The notes beneath the pieces are model-generated. The model did not search any database. It saw nothing but the letters and a program-made list of their open reading frames with translations, and was not told where the DNA came from. From assembly GCA_002698965.1 (NCBI GenBank), contig PAAT01000126.1, positions 1 to 34,469 on the forward strand: a stretch of DNA of 34,469 nucleotides. The letters run 5' to 3'. Positions 8,446 to 15,643 of this stretch are shown here, piece after piece; position 1 is the stretch's first letter; the number at the start of each line of letters is the position of its first letter. Source of the stretch: Rhodopirellula sp. (GTDB lineage Bacteria > Planctomycetota > Planctomycetia > Pirellulales > Pirellulaceae). Made by a program: the position numbers and the translations under genes.

Positions 8446-9185
8446 TGCATTGCCTCCTGCAAACGCTGAGTCACTTCATTAACCTGAGAGATATACAAAG
8501 CCGATCCTCGTAAATCCGGCGTCCTCTGCGGAGGCAACGATATCTCTAAATCGCTAACAATGGTGCCTTCAAGATTCATGACCAGGATTCTATCACTGAG
8601 ATACACTGCCTCAGAGACATTATGAGTGACAAACAAAGTAGTCAAGCGCTGAGTTCGGCAAATCTCATGGATCAGTTGATTTAGTTGCTGACGAAGCAAT
8701 TCATCAAGTGCGGCAAATGGCTCATCCATGAAGAGGATGTCAGGCTGTGTTACTAAAGCACGCGCCATCGATACTCTCATCCGCATACCACCAGACAACT
8801 GGCGAGGAAATTTAATCAGATCGTCTGAATTTAATCCAACGCACTCAATCGTTTCCTGAATAGACAGCATATCAATCCGTGGCCGCCGCCCATCACTGCT
8901 ACCCTTAAGTTCAAGCGGTAAAACCACATTGTCACGAACTGTTCGCCAGGGCATAAGCGTCGGATCCTGAAAAACAAAAGCTGGCGTCTTAAAATCAGTT
9001 ACGAACTTTTCCGCCGTACCTTCAATTAAGCCCGCCAGAGCGCGTAATAGCGTCGATTTTCCACATCCCGAAGGGCCGACAATCGAACACCATTGAGCCG
9101 CTGGAATTTGCAGCGACAGATCGCGCAGGATATCACTTTGACCTAGCGTGACATTCAGGGATGAAAGTTCGATAATATTTTTCAC
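8442..9185 (-). CDS. ABC transporter ATP-binding protein (SsuB/TauB-like)
   Basis: Cytoplasmic ATPase energising the adjacent permease. Counting from my GTG start (248 residues): Walker A GPSGCGKST at 37-45, Q-loop FVFQDP with Q73, signature LSGGMRMRVSMARAL from 130, Walker B DILFMDEP at 149-156, and switch histidine H188 in FVTHN. All catalytic motifs are intact. An ATG at 9260 would add 25 residues that do not resemble the family. The candidate -10 element at 9240-9245 would put transcription start downstream of that ATG, so I prefer GTG at 9185, which gives VKNIIELSSLNVTLG. The N-terminus remains the uncertain part. The gene is divergent from the CbiX-like gene. Confidence 0.9.
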   Translation of the reverse strand: MKNIIELSSLNVTLGQSDILRDLSLQIPAAQWCSIVGPSGCGKSTLLRALAGLIEGTAEKFVTDFKTPAFVFQDPTLMPWRTVRDNVVLPLELKGSSDGRRPRIDMLSIQETIECVGLNSDDLIKFPRQLSGGMRMRVSMARALVTQPDILFMDEPFAALDELLRQQLNQLIHEICRTQRLTTLFVTHNVSEAVYLSDRILVMNLEGTIVSDLEISLPPQRTPDLRGSALYISQVNEVTQRLQEAMQ

Positions 9186-9238
9186 TAATTTGGCACTCTG
9201 AACGGTATGACTGGAACTGATTTCTGGCCACCTGCTTT

Positions 9239-9271
9239 TATAATAGACAACGTTGTACATTTGTTGACAAC
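9239..9271. promoter_or_regulatory. Divergent promoter/operator region of the split ABC transporter locus
   Basis: The 126-bp region between the two divergent operons contains a consensus TATAAT on the plus strand (9239-9244). Its reverse-strand reading TATTAT (9245-9240) lies 19 bp from TTGTCA (9270-9265). It also has a perfect 10-bp palindrome ACAACGTTGT (9247-9256), the near-palindrome GTTGACAAC (9263-9271) and a consensus-like TTGACA (9264-9269). The shared CAAC/GTTG half-sites suggest one regulator could control both directions. I saw no TPP or cobalamin riboswitch sequence here. Confidence 0.4.
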
Positions 9272-9311
9272 TAACTTACACCAGCATTCCTATTTACTTG
9301 TTTTCCCAATC

Positions 9312-9770
9312 ATGACTCAGATCCCCGATCTCCCGAAACAAATTCTTGTCCAAGGCTCGATTCCAGAGTCCTTCGAGCGAGCTTTGTTGGGAGTCATTGT
9401 TGTTGATCATGGGTCGAAACGGGACGAGAGCAATATTTACGTGCAGGAAATGGCCCGGCTATTTCAGCACCATGCCGATGTCGAAATCGTAGAGCCCGCT
9501 CATATGGAGTTGGCCTCACCGGATATCAATGCGGCTTATCAGGCCTGTGTAGCACGGGGAGCTCAATACATTGTTGTACACCCTTATTTTCTCGCTCCTG
9601 GACGTCATTGGCATAAGGACATTCCGGAATTAGCCCGAGAGGCAGCACGACAACATCCGGAAACCAGTTGCGTTGTCACTCCGCCCCTTGGAATCCATAA
9701 GTCCATCATAGATGTGATGGCAACAAGAATCACCGACGCTCTTCCTTCTACAGATAATCACAATGAATAA
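9312..9770 (+). CDS. CbiX/SirB-like sirohydrochlorin chelatase family protein
   Basis: A 152-residue cytoplasmic protein of the small chelatase family, which inserts cobalt or iron into sirohydrochlorin on the way to cobalamin or siroheme. The first catalytic histidine is H33 in VVDHGSKRDESN. The second metal-binding region is VVHPYFLAPGRHWHKDIP, with H90, H99 and H101. The protein is one CbiX unit long. I start at the ATG at 9312 (MTQIPDLPKQ); the longer frame from 9207 would add 35 unlikely residues and cross the promoter region. It overlaps the start of the binding-protein gene by 8 bp, so the two are translationally coupled. Which metal is used, and whether the protein serves the transporter, cannot be decided from sequence. 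Confidence 0.85.
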   Translation: MTQIPDLPKQILVQGSIPESFERALLGVIVVDHGSKRDESNIYVQEMARLFQHHADVEIVEPAHMELASPDINAAYQACVARGAQYIVVHPYFLAPGRHWHKDIPELAREAARQHPETSCVVTPPLGIHKSIIDVMATRITDALPSTDNHNE

Positions 9771-10743
9771 ACACCACTCACTCTTCGCTCTGGTCGCTTT
9801 TCTAATTCTTAGCGGATGTGAAACCGAGGAGCAGCCAATCCCACAAAACACTATCAACGACAGCGCAACACCGTTGACCAAAGTATCTCTACAGCTCAAT
9901 TGGTTTCCTGAAGCGGAGCATGGTGGTTATTACGCTGCTCTGATCCACGGTGCCTATAAAGAAGAGGGGCTAGATGTGGAGATCATAGGTGGCGGGCCTA
10001 ACAGTCCCGTCATTCAAAAGCTCGTGTCGGGGCAGGCAGACTTTATCGTTGGCAATGCTGATCAGGTACTAACGAGCCGGGCGAAAGATTCAAATGCGGT
10101 CGCTTTGTTTGCGCCACTACAAACGAGCCCACGTTGCATTATGGTGCATGAAGGTTCCGGGATTAATTCACTCTCCGACCTTAATGATATGACACTAGGA
10201 ATAAGTGCGGGACGCGCCTTTGCTTTGTACATGCAAAAACATCTTCCTTTGAAAAACATTAAGTTCGTTGGCTATCCGGGCAGCCCGGCGGTGTTTTTAA
10301 GCAACGAAAATTATGGGCAACAGGCCTACGTGTTCAGCGAACCGTTCGTAGCAAGAAAGTCCGGTGCCAACCCGAAAGTTCTGATGGTCTCCGACTTAGG
10401 TTATAACCCCTACACCAGCCTGCTGATTACAACACAGGAAACCGTCAACTCTGATAAAGATCTCATCGATCGGATGATCCGCGCGAGCAGGAAAGGGTGG
10501 GCTATTTATCTTGACGATTCAACAAAAACCGATGAGCATATTCATACACTCAATGAAGAAATGGATTTGGAAATCCTCGCGTTTGGTGCAAAAACTTTAA
10601 AAGAATTGTGTTTGCCGGATGGCATGAGCTCGGACACGCTCGGCAATATGACCTCCGCACGCTGGGAACAGTTACGCGATCAACTAATCGAGCTGGAACT
10701 AATTGATCAATCTGTCGATGCCAATGCAGCCTTCCTCAAATAG
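9763..10743 (+). CDS. NMT1/THI5-like ABC transporter substrate-binding lipoprotein
   Basis: A 326-residue extracytoplasmic binding protein. Its signal peptide ends in a lipobox LSGC (C19), so it should be lipid-anchored. The NMT1-type domain begins at VSLQLNWFPEAEHGGYYAAL (about 44-63), followed by GLDVEIIGGGPN and the GQADFIVGNADQVL ligand-pocket segment. Such proteins bind thiamine pyrimidine precursors, riboflavin or related small molecules in different bacteria; the ligand here is unknown. The gene starts within the end of the CbiX-like gene. It is divergent from the permease and ATPase that it presumably serves, so the transporter is split over two transcripts. A pyrimidine-precursor or flavin substrate is family-based inference only. 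Confidence 0.88.
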   Translation: MNKHHSLFALVAFLILSGCETEEQPIPQNTINDSATPLTKVSLQLNWFPEAEHGGYYAALIHGAYKEEGLDVEIIGGGPNSPVIQKLVSGQADFIVGNADQVLTSRAKDSNAVALFAPLQTSPRCIMVHEGSGINSLSDLNDMTLGISAGRAFALYMQKHLPLKNIKFVGYPGSPAVFLSNENYGQQAYVFSEPFVARKSGANPKVLMVSDLGYNPYTSLLITTQETVNSDKDLIDRMIRASRKGWAIYLDDSTKTDEHIHTLNEEMDLEILAFGAKTLKELCLPDGMSSDTLGNMTSARWEQLRDQLIELELIDQSVDANAAFLK

Positions 10744-10777
10744 TTAGAGCTTACCTATTCTTCAAGCCTCGAATTGC

Positions 10778-10807
10778 TTGGATTCCTTATAGCGAATACG
10801 GTATTAT
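10778..10807 (+). promoter_or_regulatory. Candidate promoter for the floA cluster
   Basis: TTGGAT (10778-10783), an 18-bp spacer and TATTAT (10802-10807) lie 36 bp before the floA ATG. The -10 matches five of six and the -35 four of six consensus positions. The site falls in the 100-bp gap after the binding-protein gene, where a new transcription unit is expected. Confidence 0.35.
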
Positions 10808-10843
10808 CAAAGCTGTCAACACACGTAATATTGGAACACTACG

Positions 10844-11842
10844 ATGAATTTTCTCTACCTGATTGCTGATACAGCTATTGGTCAAATCGCAGGCCTCGGC
10901 ATTGTCGTCATTCTTATGCTCGGCCTCCTAATCGTGACGCTAAAATATGGAGCGTTATGGTGGGAAGGGTATAACTGTGGAGCTCAGATCGGTTTGATTG
11001 AATTAGTAATCATGGGTCTCCGTCAGGTTAATCAAAAAGCCATCATGAAAGCCAAAATCAAGGCTGTTCAGGCGCAGTTAAAGACGGAACGAGATCTTCC
11101 TAAAGGCGCCAGCTTTGATGGTACGTTTGTGACAACAAACAGTTTGGAAGCACATTATCTTGCGGGTGGAAATGTAGGTAATATTATTGAGGCGTTGGTC
11201 GCTTCCAAGAACGCAGGCATTGCGCTTGAATTTGATCAAGCCGCTGCAATTGATCTGGCCGGCCGTGATGTAGTTGAGGCTGTCCGTACGAGTGTAGATC
11301 CAAAAGTCATTAGCTGCCCGGATCCCCAACGTAGTGGTAAAGAATCTCTTAGTGCCGTGGCCAAAGACGGCGTCGAGCTCAAAGTACATGCACAAGTCAC
11401 GGTTCGTACCAATCTTGAACAATTGATCGGGGGTGCAACCGAAGAGACCATTATCGCCCGAGTTGGCGAAAGTATTATCTCTGCGATTGGTTCGGCTACA
11501 CTGCACTCAGATGTGCTCCAGAACCCTGGCATGATCACCAAAGCGGTGCTGGAACGAGGCTTGGATTCTCAGACTGCCTTTGAAATTGTCTCGATTGATA
11601 TCGCGGGAGCCGTCGTTGGTGAAAATATTGGCTCACGTCTGCAGGTAGATCAGGCCGAAGCGGATACCCGTGTCGCCCGTGCCAAAGCCGAGCAGCGACG
11701 AGCCGAAGCTATCGCCGTTGAACAGGAGCAAAAAGCTGAAGTCATTGGCAAACAAGCTAGCCTCATACAGGCAGAAGCCGAAGTCCCTAAGGCAATGGCT
11801 GAAGCCTTTCGTACCGGAAATATTGAAATACAAGGTAAATAA
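10844..11842 (+). CDS. floA: Flotillin-like membrane scaffold protein FloA
   Basis: A 332-residue protein of the bacterial flotillin family that organises functional membrane microdomains. A short N-terminal hydrophobic segment (about 12-34) anchors it. After a YGALWWEGYNCGAQIGLIEL stretch typical of FloA comes the PHB/SPFH-like region, with ASFDGTFVTTNSLEAHYLAGGNV and VKLRAQ-like LKVHAQVTVRTNLEQLIGGATEETIIARVGE. The C-terminal quarter (about 265-320) is Ala/Glu-rich and likely coiled-coil. Length and motif order match FloA. The NfeD partner often found beside flotillin genes is not here. The stop is followed after 1 bp by the GTG of the next gene, so translation is probably coupled. GGAA precedes the ATG by 8 nt. 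Confidence 0.94.
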   Translation: MNFLYLIADTAIGQIAGLGIVVILMLGLLIVTLKYGALWWEGYNCGAQIGLIELVIMGLRQVNQKAIMKAKIKAVQAQLKTERDLPKGASFDGTFVTTNSLEAHYLAGGNVGNIIEALVASKNAGIALEFDQAAAIDLAGRDVVEAVRTSVDPKVISCPDPQRSGKESLSAVAKDGVELKVHAQVTVRTNLEQLIGGATEETIIARVGESIISAIGSATLHSDVLQNPGMITKAVLERGLDSQTAFEIVSIDIAGAVVGENIGSRLQVDQAEADTRVARAKAEQRRAEAIAVEQEQKAEVIGKQASLIQAEAEVPKAMAEAFRTGNIEIQGK

Positions 11843-11843
11843 C

Positions 11844-12656
11844 GTGCCCTCTATTAGAACTCTCTTTTGGGCAGCTTTCTGTCCACTCCTACTCACTACG
11901 ATGACGAACGCCGAAGAACTCACCGAAACTCAGCAAAAGTTGCTAAAAACGTTTCACCGTGAATTCGTTCTCATCACGCCGGGACAAGGCAAGTTCCCCA
12001 AATCGTATGAAATGGGAGGCAAGGCGGAGAGAGAAACACCGAAACACAAAGTCAGTTTTGACTATTCCTTCTATGTGGCAAAATATGAAGTGCCACAAAA
12101 TCTGTGGGAAGCGGTCATGGGTAGCAATCCTTCCCGCTGGAAAGGCCCCCGTAACTCCGTTGAAGAACTAACATTCGAGGATGCTCAAAAGTTTTGTACA
12201 ACAGCAACCAAAATGATGCAATTGGCAAAGCTGATTGACAAAGATCAGGAGATACGCCTGCCTTCGGAGGCCGAATGGGAATATTTCGCTCGGGCGGGTA
12301 CCAAAACTGATTACAGTTTTGGCGACGACGAAAAGCTGCTTGGGGACTACGGCTGGTTTACCGGCAATGCTGCCGGGAACGATCCACCTGTAGGTGTAAA
12401 GAAACCAAATGCCTGGGGTCTATTTGATATACACGGATACTTATGGGAATGGTGCACTGATACGGGAAGCGAATCTTATAAGAATGCCCCCAACGACGGC
12501 AGTGCCCATATCGAAAAGGATCGAAAGACACGTATTCTGCGCGGCGGTAGTTGGAAAGACAAAGCCGACAAGCTCACAAGTAGTTATCGTTACGTTGTTG
12601 CGGCAGATTTAACAGACGATGCCGTTGGTCTGCGTTGTATTCTCACCAAGAATTAA
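11844..12656 (+). CDS. Secreted FGE-sulfatase (SUMF1) domain protein lacking the catalytic cysteine pair
   Basis: A 270-residue exported protein, starting at the GTG 1 bp after floA. Residues 1-23 form a signal peptide (LFWAAFCPLLLTTMTNA). The rest is a formylglycine-generating-enzyme fold: YVAKYEVPQNLWEAVMGSNPS, IRLPSEAEWEYFARAGT, NAWGLFDIHGYLWEWC and RILRGGSWKDKADKLTSSYR. In true FGE the segment after GGS carries two catalytic cysteines; here those positions are KDKADKLTSS. It is therefore not expected to activate sulfatases and may bind ligands or have another role, as many FGE-fold proteins do. An upstream in-frame extension into floA is a shadow. The next gene follows after 4 bp. Confidence 0.88.
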   Translation: MPSIRTLFWAAFCPLLLTTMTNAEELTETQQKLLKTFHREFVLITPGQGKFPKSYEMGGKAERETPKHKVSFDYSFYVAKYEVPQNLWEAVMGSNPSRWKGPRNSVEELTFEDAQKFCTTATKMMQLAKLIDKDQEIRLPSEAEWEYFARAGTKTDYSFGDDEKLLGDYGWFTGNAAGNDPPVGVKKPNAWGLFDIHGYLWEWCTDTGSESYKNAPNDGSAHIEKDRKTRILRGGSWKDKADKLTSSYRYVVAADLTDDAVGLRCILTKN

Positions 12657-12660
12657 ATCG

Positions 12661-14217
12661 ATGGTTCCAAAATTTATCGGTTTGTTGGTCGTTTCAATGT
12701 GCATGCCGTTACAGGGAATCTCCAACGAGAAACCAGTAGGCAACCCCCGCCAAAATGCCTCGGTTTTCAAAAAGCTCCATAACGGTATTAATATCGATAC
12801 GGCAAGTCGTGACAGTGGTGTGTGGTCAAAAATCCAACACGATGCAGCACATTTTGAAGCGGCGATTGATGCCGGTTTTGATTCGGTTCGGGTGTTTCTG
12901 CCGGTTCACGCAAATTACGAATCTACCGAACAACAGATTAAAGATGCTCTCTCAAATAAACTAGCCATCGTGGTTTGCATGTGGGGTTCTTCCGTATGGT
13001 CTAGAAACCCACAATTGGGAGAAAAGCAAATAGCAGATAAGTGGAGGAAGCTGGCCGAGGTTTGGGAAAAATACCCAAACGATCTTGTTTTCGAAATACT
13101 TAACGAACCTAAGGGCATTGGTTTTGAAAATGCTAAAGGAGCGTCGAAAGTCATGCCGCTCTATAATGCTGCCGTACAAGCCATTCGTGATGTCGACCCC
13201 GACCGTCCAATTCTAATTGGAGCACCCGGCTACAATGATTCTGAATTTTTGGACCCTTATGTGACGGAACAATACCTGACGTATAAATTTGAAGGTGGTA
13301 AGGGGTTTTATGATGACGTTAACACAGGTGTAGCGATCCATTTTTATAGCCCCGGACACAGGGATGGCCTTAATTTTGCGATGTGGACCATGGGGCTTGG
13401 AAACGAGGAATTGAAATGGAAGGGTCCGATCACAAAGGAAATAATCAATGCTGTGAATTGGAAAAATAGCGTCGGTGTAGACATTCCAATCATTATTACC
13501 GAATGGGGGTGCTGGCTATTTCCAAACCGCACCAATCAAGACTTGAACAAATGGTTGGATCACCATGTTGACCTATTCGATGCCCACAACATTGGCAGCA
13601 TGTGGTACACAGGAATACAAAACAACCAGAGGGCATTCGGTATTTTTAATTCTGAAACAGGCTGGAACCAGACCGTCTTGGACAAGCTAACTGGAGTGAA
13701 ACCAGCAGTGTCCCCAAAAATATCTCAGGTCATTAATGGTGAATTCTTCAAGCCGGATCATGCATGGCGGCTGACCACAGAAAAAATCTCAAGAGAATAT
13801 ATCTATGGGAAAATGGCTTTTAGTGGGATCAGTATGCTTAAGTTGAAAGTGCCTGCTGATACGGAAGGGCAATTATATCTGCAAACGTATAAAAATAAGG
13901 ATGGATACATGGGGGCCCCCGACAGAACATTGTTACACCTATTCAAAGGCCAAACTTACAAAATTAGTTTTATTGCTGCGAGTGAAGATGGGAAAGGTCG
14001 CATGAAGATCATGTTGAAGGATGTCAAAAACATGCGTTCCATTTATGACAGTGCTGAAACGGGTGGTGGGTGGATAACGATTGGCAAAGAACCGCGTGTC
14101 TACACAAAGCTCTACACTCACAATGCTGAAACTATAATGGATGTCCGTCTTGAGTTGGATATCGGCTCCAAGCAGCAAATACTCTATTTAGATAAAGTGG
14201 ATCTCATCAGGAACTAA
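12661..14217 (+). CDS. Secreted glycoside hydrolase family 5 (cellulase superfamily) enzyme with C-terminal beta domain
   Basis: A 518-residue retaining glycosidase, probably an endo-acting beta-glucanase or mannanase. Residues 1-21 are a signal peptide. The (beta/alpha)8 domain spans about 35-350. The acid/base glutamate is E149 in FEILNEP, a conserved histidine lies in AIHFYSPG (H227), and the nucleophile is E281 in IITEWGCW, the standard GH5 set. After about residue 360 a beta-rich domain follows (about 360-518: HAWRLTTEK, GQLYLQTYKN, YLDKVDLI), resembling a carbohydrate-binding module. I start at ATG 12661, 4 bp after the preceding stop; the longer frame from 12619 overlaps the FGE-like gene. 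The substrate is not determinable. It is the last gene of the plus-strand cluster and converges on the SGNH gene. Confidence 0.9.
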   Translation: MVPKFIGLLVVSMCMPLQGISNEKPVGNPRQNASVFKKLHNGINIDTASRDSGVWSKIQHDAAHFEAAIDAGFDSVRVFLPVHANYESTEQQIKDALSNKLAIVVCMWGSSVWSRNPQLGEKQIADKWRKLAEVWEKYPNDLVFEILNEPKGIGFENAKGASKVMPLYNAAVQAIRDVDPDRPILIGAPGYNDSEFLDPYVTEQYLTYKFEGGKGFYDDVNTGVAIHFYSPGHRDGLNFAMWTMGLGNEELKWKGPITKEIINAVNWKNSVGVDIPIIITEWGCWLFPNRTNQDLNKWLDHHVDLFDAHNIGSMWYTGIQNNQRAFGIFNSETGWNQTVLDKLTGVKPAVSPKISQVINGEFFKPDHAWRLTTEKISREYIYGKMAFSGISMLKLKVPADTEGQLYLQTYKNKDGYMGAPDRTLLHLFKGQTYKISFIAASEDGKGRMKIMLKDVKNMRSIYDSAETGGGWITIGKEPRVYTKLYTHNAETIMDVRLELDIGSKQQILYLDKVDLIRN

Positions 14218-14234
14218 TCTAAATCCAAATCACG

Positions 14235-14264
14235 GTGAGACCCAAGTCTCCCGGGAGCTCTCAC
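14235..14264. terminator. Hairpin between convergent GH5 and SGNH genes (weak terminator candidate)
   Basis: GTGAGA-CCC and GGG-TCTCAC can pair with a 3-nt bulge, 18 bp after the GH5 stop. There is no T tract on either strand. A second small hairpin GGTAG/CTACC (14335-14348) lies further along. The rest of this 217-bp gap shows no convincing gene. Confidence 0.3.
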
Positions 14265-14434
14265 ATATCTCGACACAGATGGCACAGTTGGTTCCACGAC
14301 TAATTCTCTGAACTTCTCTGAATCAGGATGGTGGGGTAGAAATCTACCAAGAAATAACTCCGGTCCTTCGATCGACGCGATCTGCTCGATCACCATGACG
14401 GGAAAGATTTCGATTTACCACGCCAAGCTGACCA

Positions 14435-15643
14435 TTAGCGTTTCGCATTGGTTGCGAAATTTAAGATCCGGACTGCTGAGCCCCGACTTTGTGCATCCCG
14501 AGATGAATCAATACGCACGGTGATCGTATGTCGACCAGCCTTCAAGCCTTCAGCTAACATGACAGTACGTGGATAATGAAGTCCTCTGCTGTGACGATGA
14601 AAGAGGTTGACTGTATGCCGCGTCTCGCTGCCATCTACGTGAACCTCTAGTATTCCCGCGTCCGGTCCGGCTAAGACATACGCACCAAGCGAGGTCCCTT
14701 CGAACGTGTATTTGAATTCACTTTGTACTGTTTCACCGTGCAATAATTGCAACCCTGCAAATTGCTGCCTGAAGCCGCCTGGAATATCCGTCCAGTCCGG
14801 AACCGACACTTTCCAATGCTCATCATACTTCGCCGCAACGGGGTCAGCGAGTTGCCCCCATACATAGCTACCATCATCCATTAGCTTTTCCGGCGTTGGG
14901 TGGACAACCATTTTGTCTACGTTTTTATCCCACCCCCGATCCAGCAACTTCCTGATCATCGCCGTACAAATGGCATTTCCATAAGGCTTTGGGTGCACTC
15001 CCCCATACAAGTCCCAGGTCGTTTTCTCATCGTCAATCAACTGCACAAGTTCGGCGCAGAGATCAATCGTTGAAATTTGGTAGTGCTCACACACTCGATT
15101 ATGGGCCACTATCGGAATCGGCGTCTCACCGCGACGAATCGAATTCATCATCGATTGATTAGCAAAATGGGTCACAATGATGTCGGCCTTGGGGTTATGC
15201 CGTCGCGCTTGAGCCAGAAGTCCTTCCATGCCCCGGACAGCATGTGTCATATCATGTCCTGCGTCCTGATCATCATTCACCGCAAACTCAATGAAAAGCA
15301 GGTCCACATTGCCTTTTGACAAGACATCCCGCGTCAACCGATGGGCACCCGTCACGGAACAGGTGGATGATATCCCCGCATTCGTAAACTCAAACTCTGT
15401 ATCGGGGAATCGCTGTTCCAGAAATGCGCTTACCATGGGGCGATAACCGTTCATTTGGGTGATGCTGCCACCAATGCAAGCAACATGCCCTTTACCCGAC
15501 TGTTCAAACACCAACTTACTATTAGTCAGACTACCCCGCAGGTGAATGTTGTCGGAGGATACCTCCGGAATATCCTGAGCGGAGCAATTAACGACACTCA
15601 ATACTAGAACGCAAATCGTTAGCAGCTTTTCGGGGAATCCCAT
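14435..15643 (-). CDS. Exported SGNH/GDSL-type hydrolase with C-terminal beta domain
   Basis: A 402-residue secreted esterase-like protein. The signal peptide covers residues 1-22. SGNH blocks are visible: nucleophile S60 in IGGSIT, block II glycine G90 in NAGIS, and block III N123 in FAVND. Block V is H217 in GGVHPKPYG, where the usual aspartate of DxxH is glycine; D211 is the nearest acid. Residues about 270-402 form a beta-rich domain (GTSLGAYVLAGPDAGILEVHVDG). The family removes acetyl or other acyl groups, often from carbohydrates, so deacylation of a glycan is plausible but inferred. Its ATG shares one base with the TGA of the DUF1501 gene before it (TGATG), giving tight translational coupling in a three-gene unit. 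Confidence 0.85.
   Translation of the reverse strand: MGFPEKLLTICVLVLSVVNCSAQDIPEVSSDNIHLRGSLTNSKLVFEQSGKGHVACIGGSITQMNGYRPMVSAFLEQRFPDTEFEFTNAGISSTCSVTGAHRLTRDVLSKGNVDLLFIEFAVNDDQDAGHDMTHAVRGMEGLLAQARRHNPKADIIVTHFANQSMMNSIRRGETPIPIVAHNRVCEHYQISTIDLCAELVQLIDDEKTTWDLYGGVHPKPYGNAICTAMIRKLLDRGWDKNVDKMVVHPTPEKLMDDGSYVWGQLADPVAAKYDEHWKVSVPDWTDIPGGFRQQFAGLQLLHGETVQSEFKYTFEGTSLGAYVLAGPDAGILEVHVDGSETRHTVNLFHRHSRGLHYPRTVMLAEGLKAGRHTITVRIDSSRDAQSRGSAVRILNFATNAKR

Noticed and set aside
9186..9311. TPP or cobalamin riboswitch controlling the ABC/CbiX genes
   Set aside because: None of the conserved core sequences of these riboswitches could be found; only promoter-like and palindromic elements are present.
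12661..14217. Recent horizontal acquisition of the GH5 gene because it looks AT-richer
   Set aside because: Hand counts of short stretches gave about 40-48 % GC, overlapping the roughly 47 % counted in metG; not enough to claim foreign origin.
14214..14396. A 60-codon minus-strand reading frame in the gap after the SGNH gene
   Set aside because: No recognisable domain, no Shine-Dalgarno sequence, and charged, low-structure composition. It also overlaps the end of the GH5 gene and the hairpin region. A remnant is possible but unsupported.
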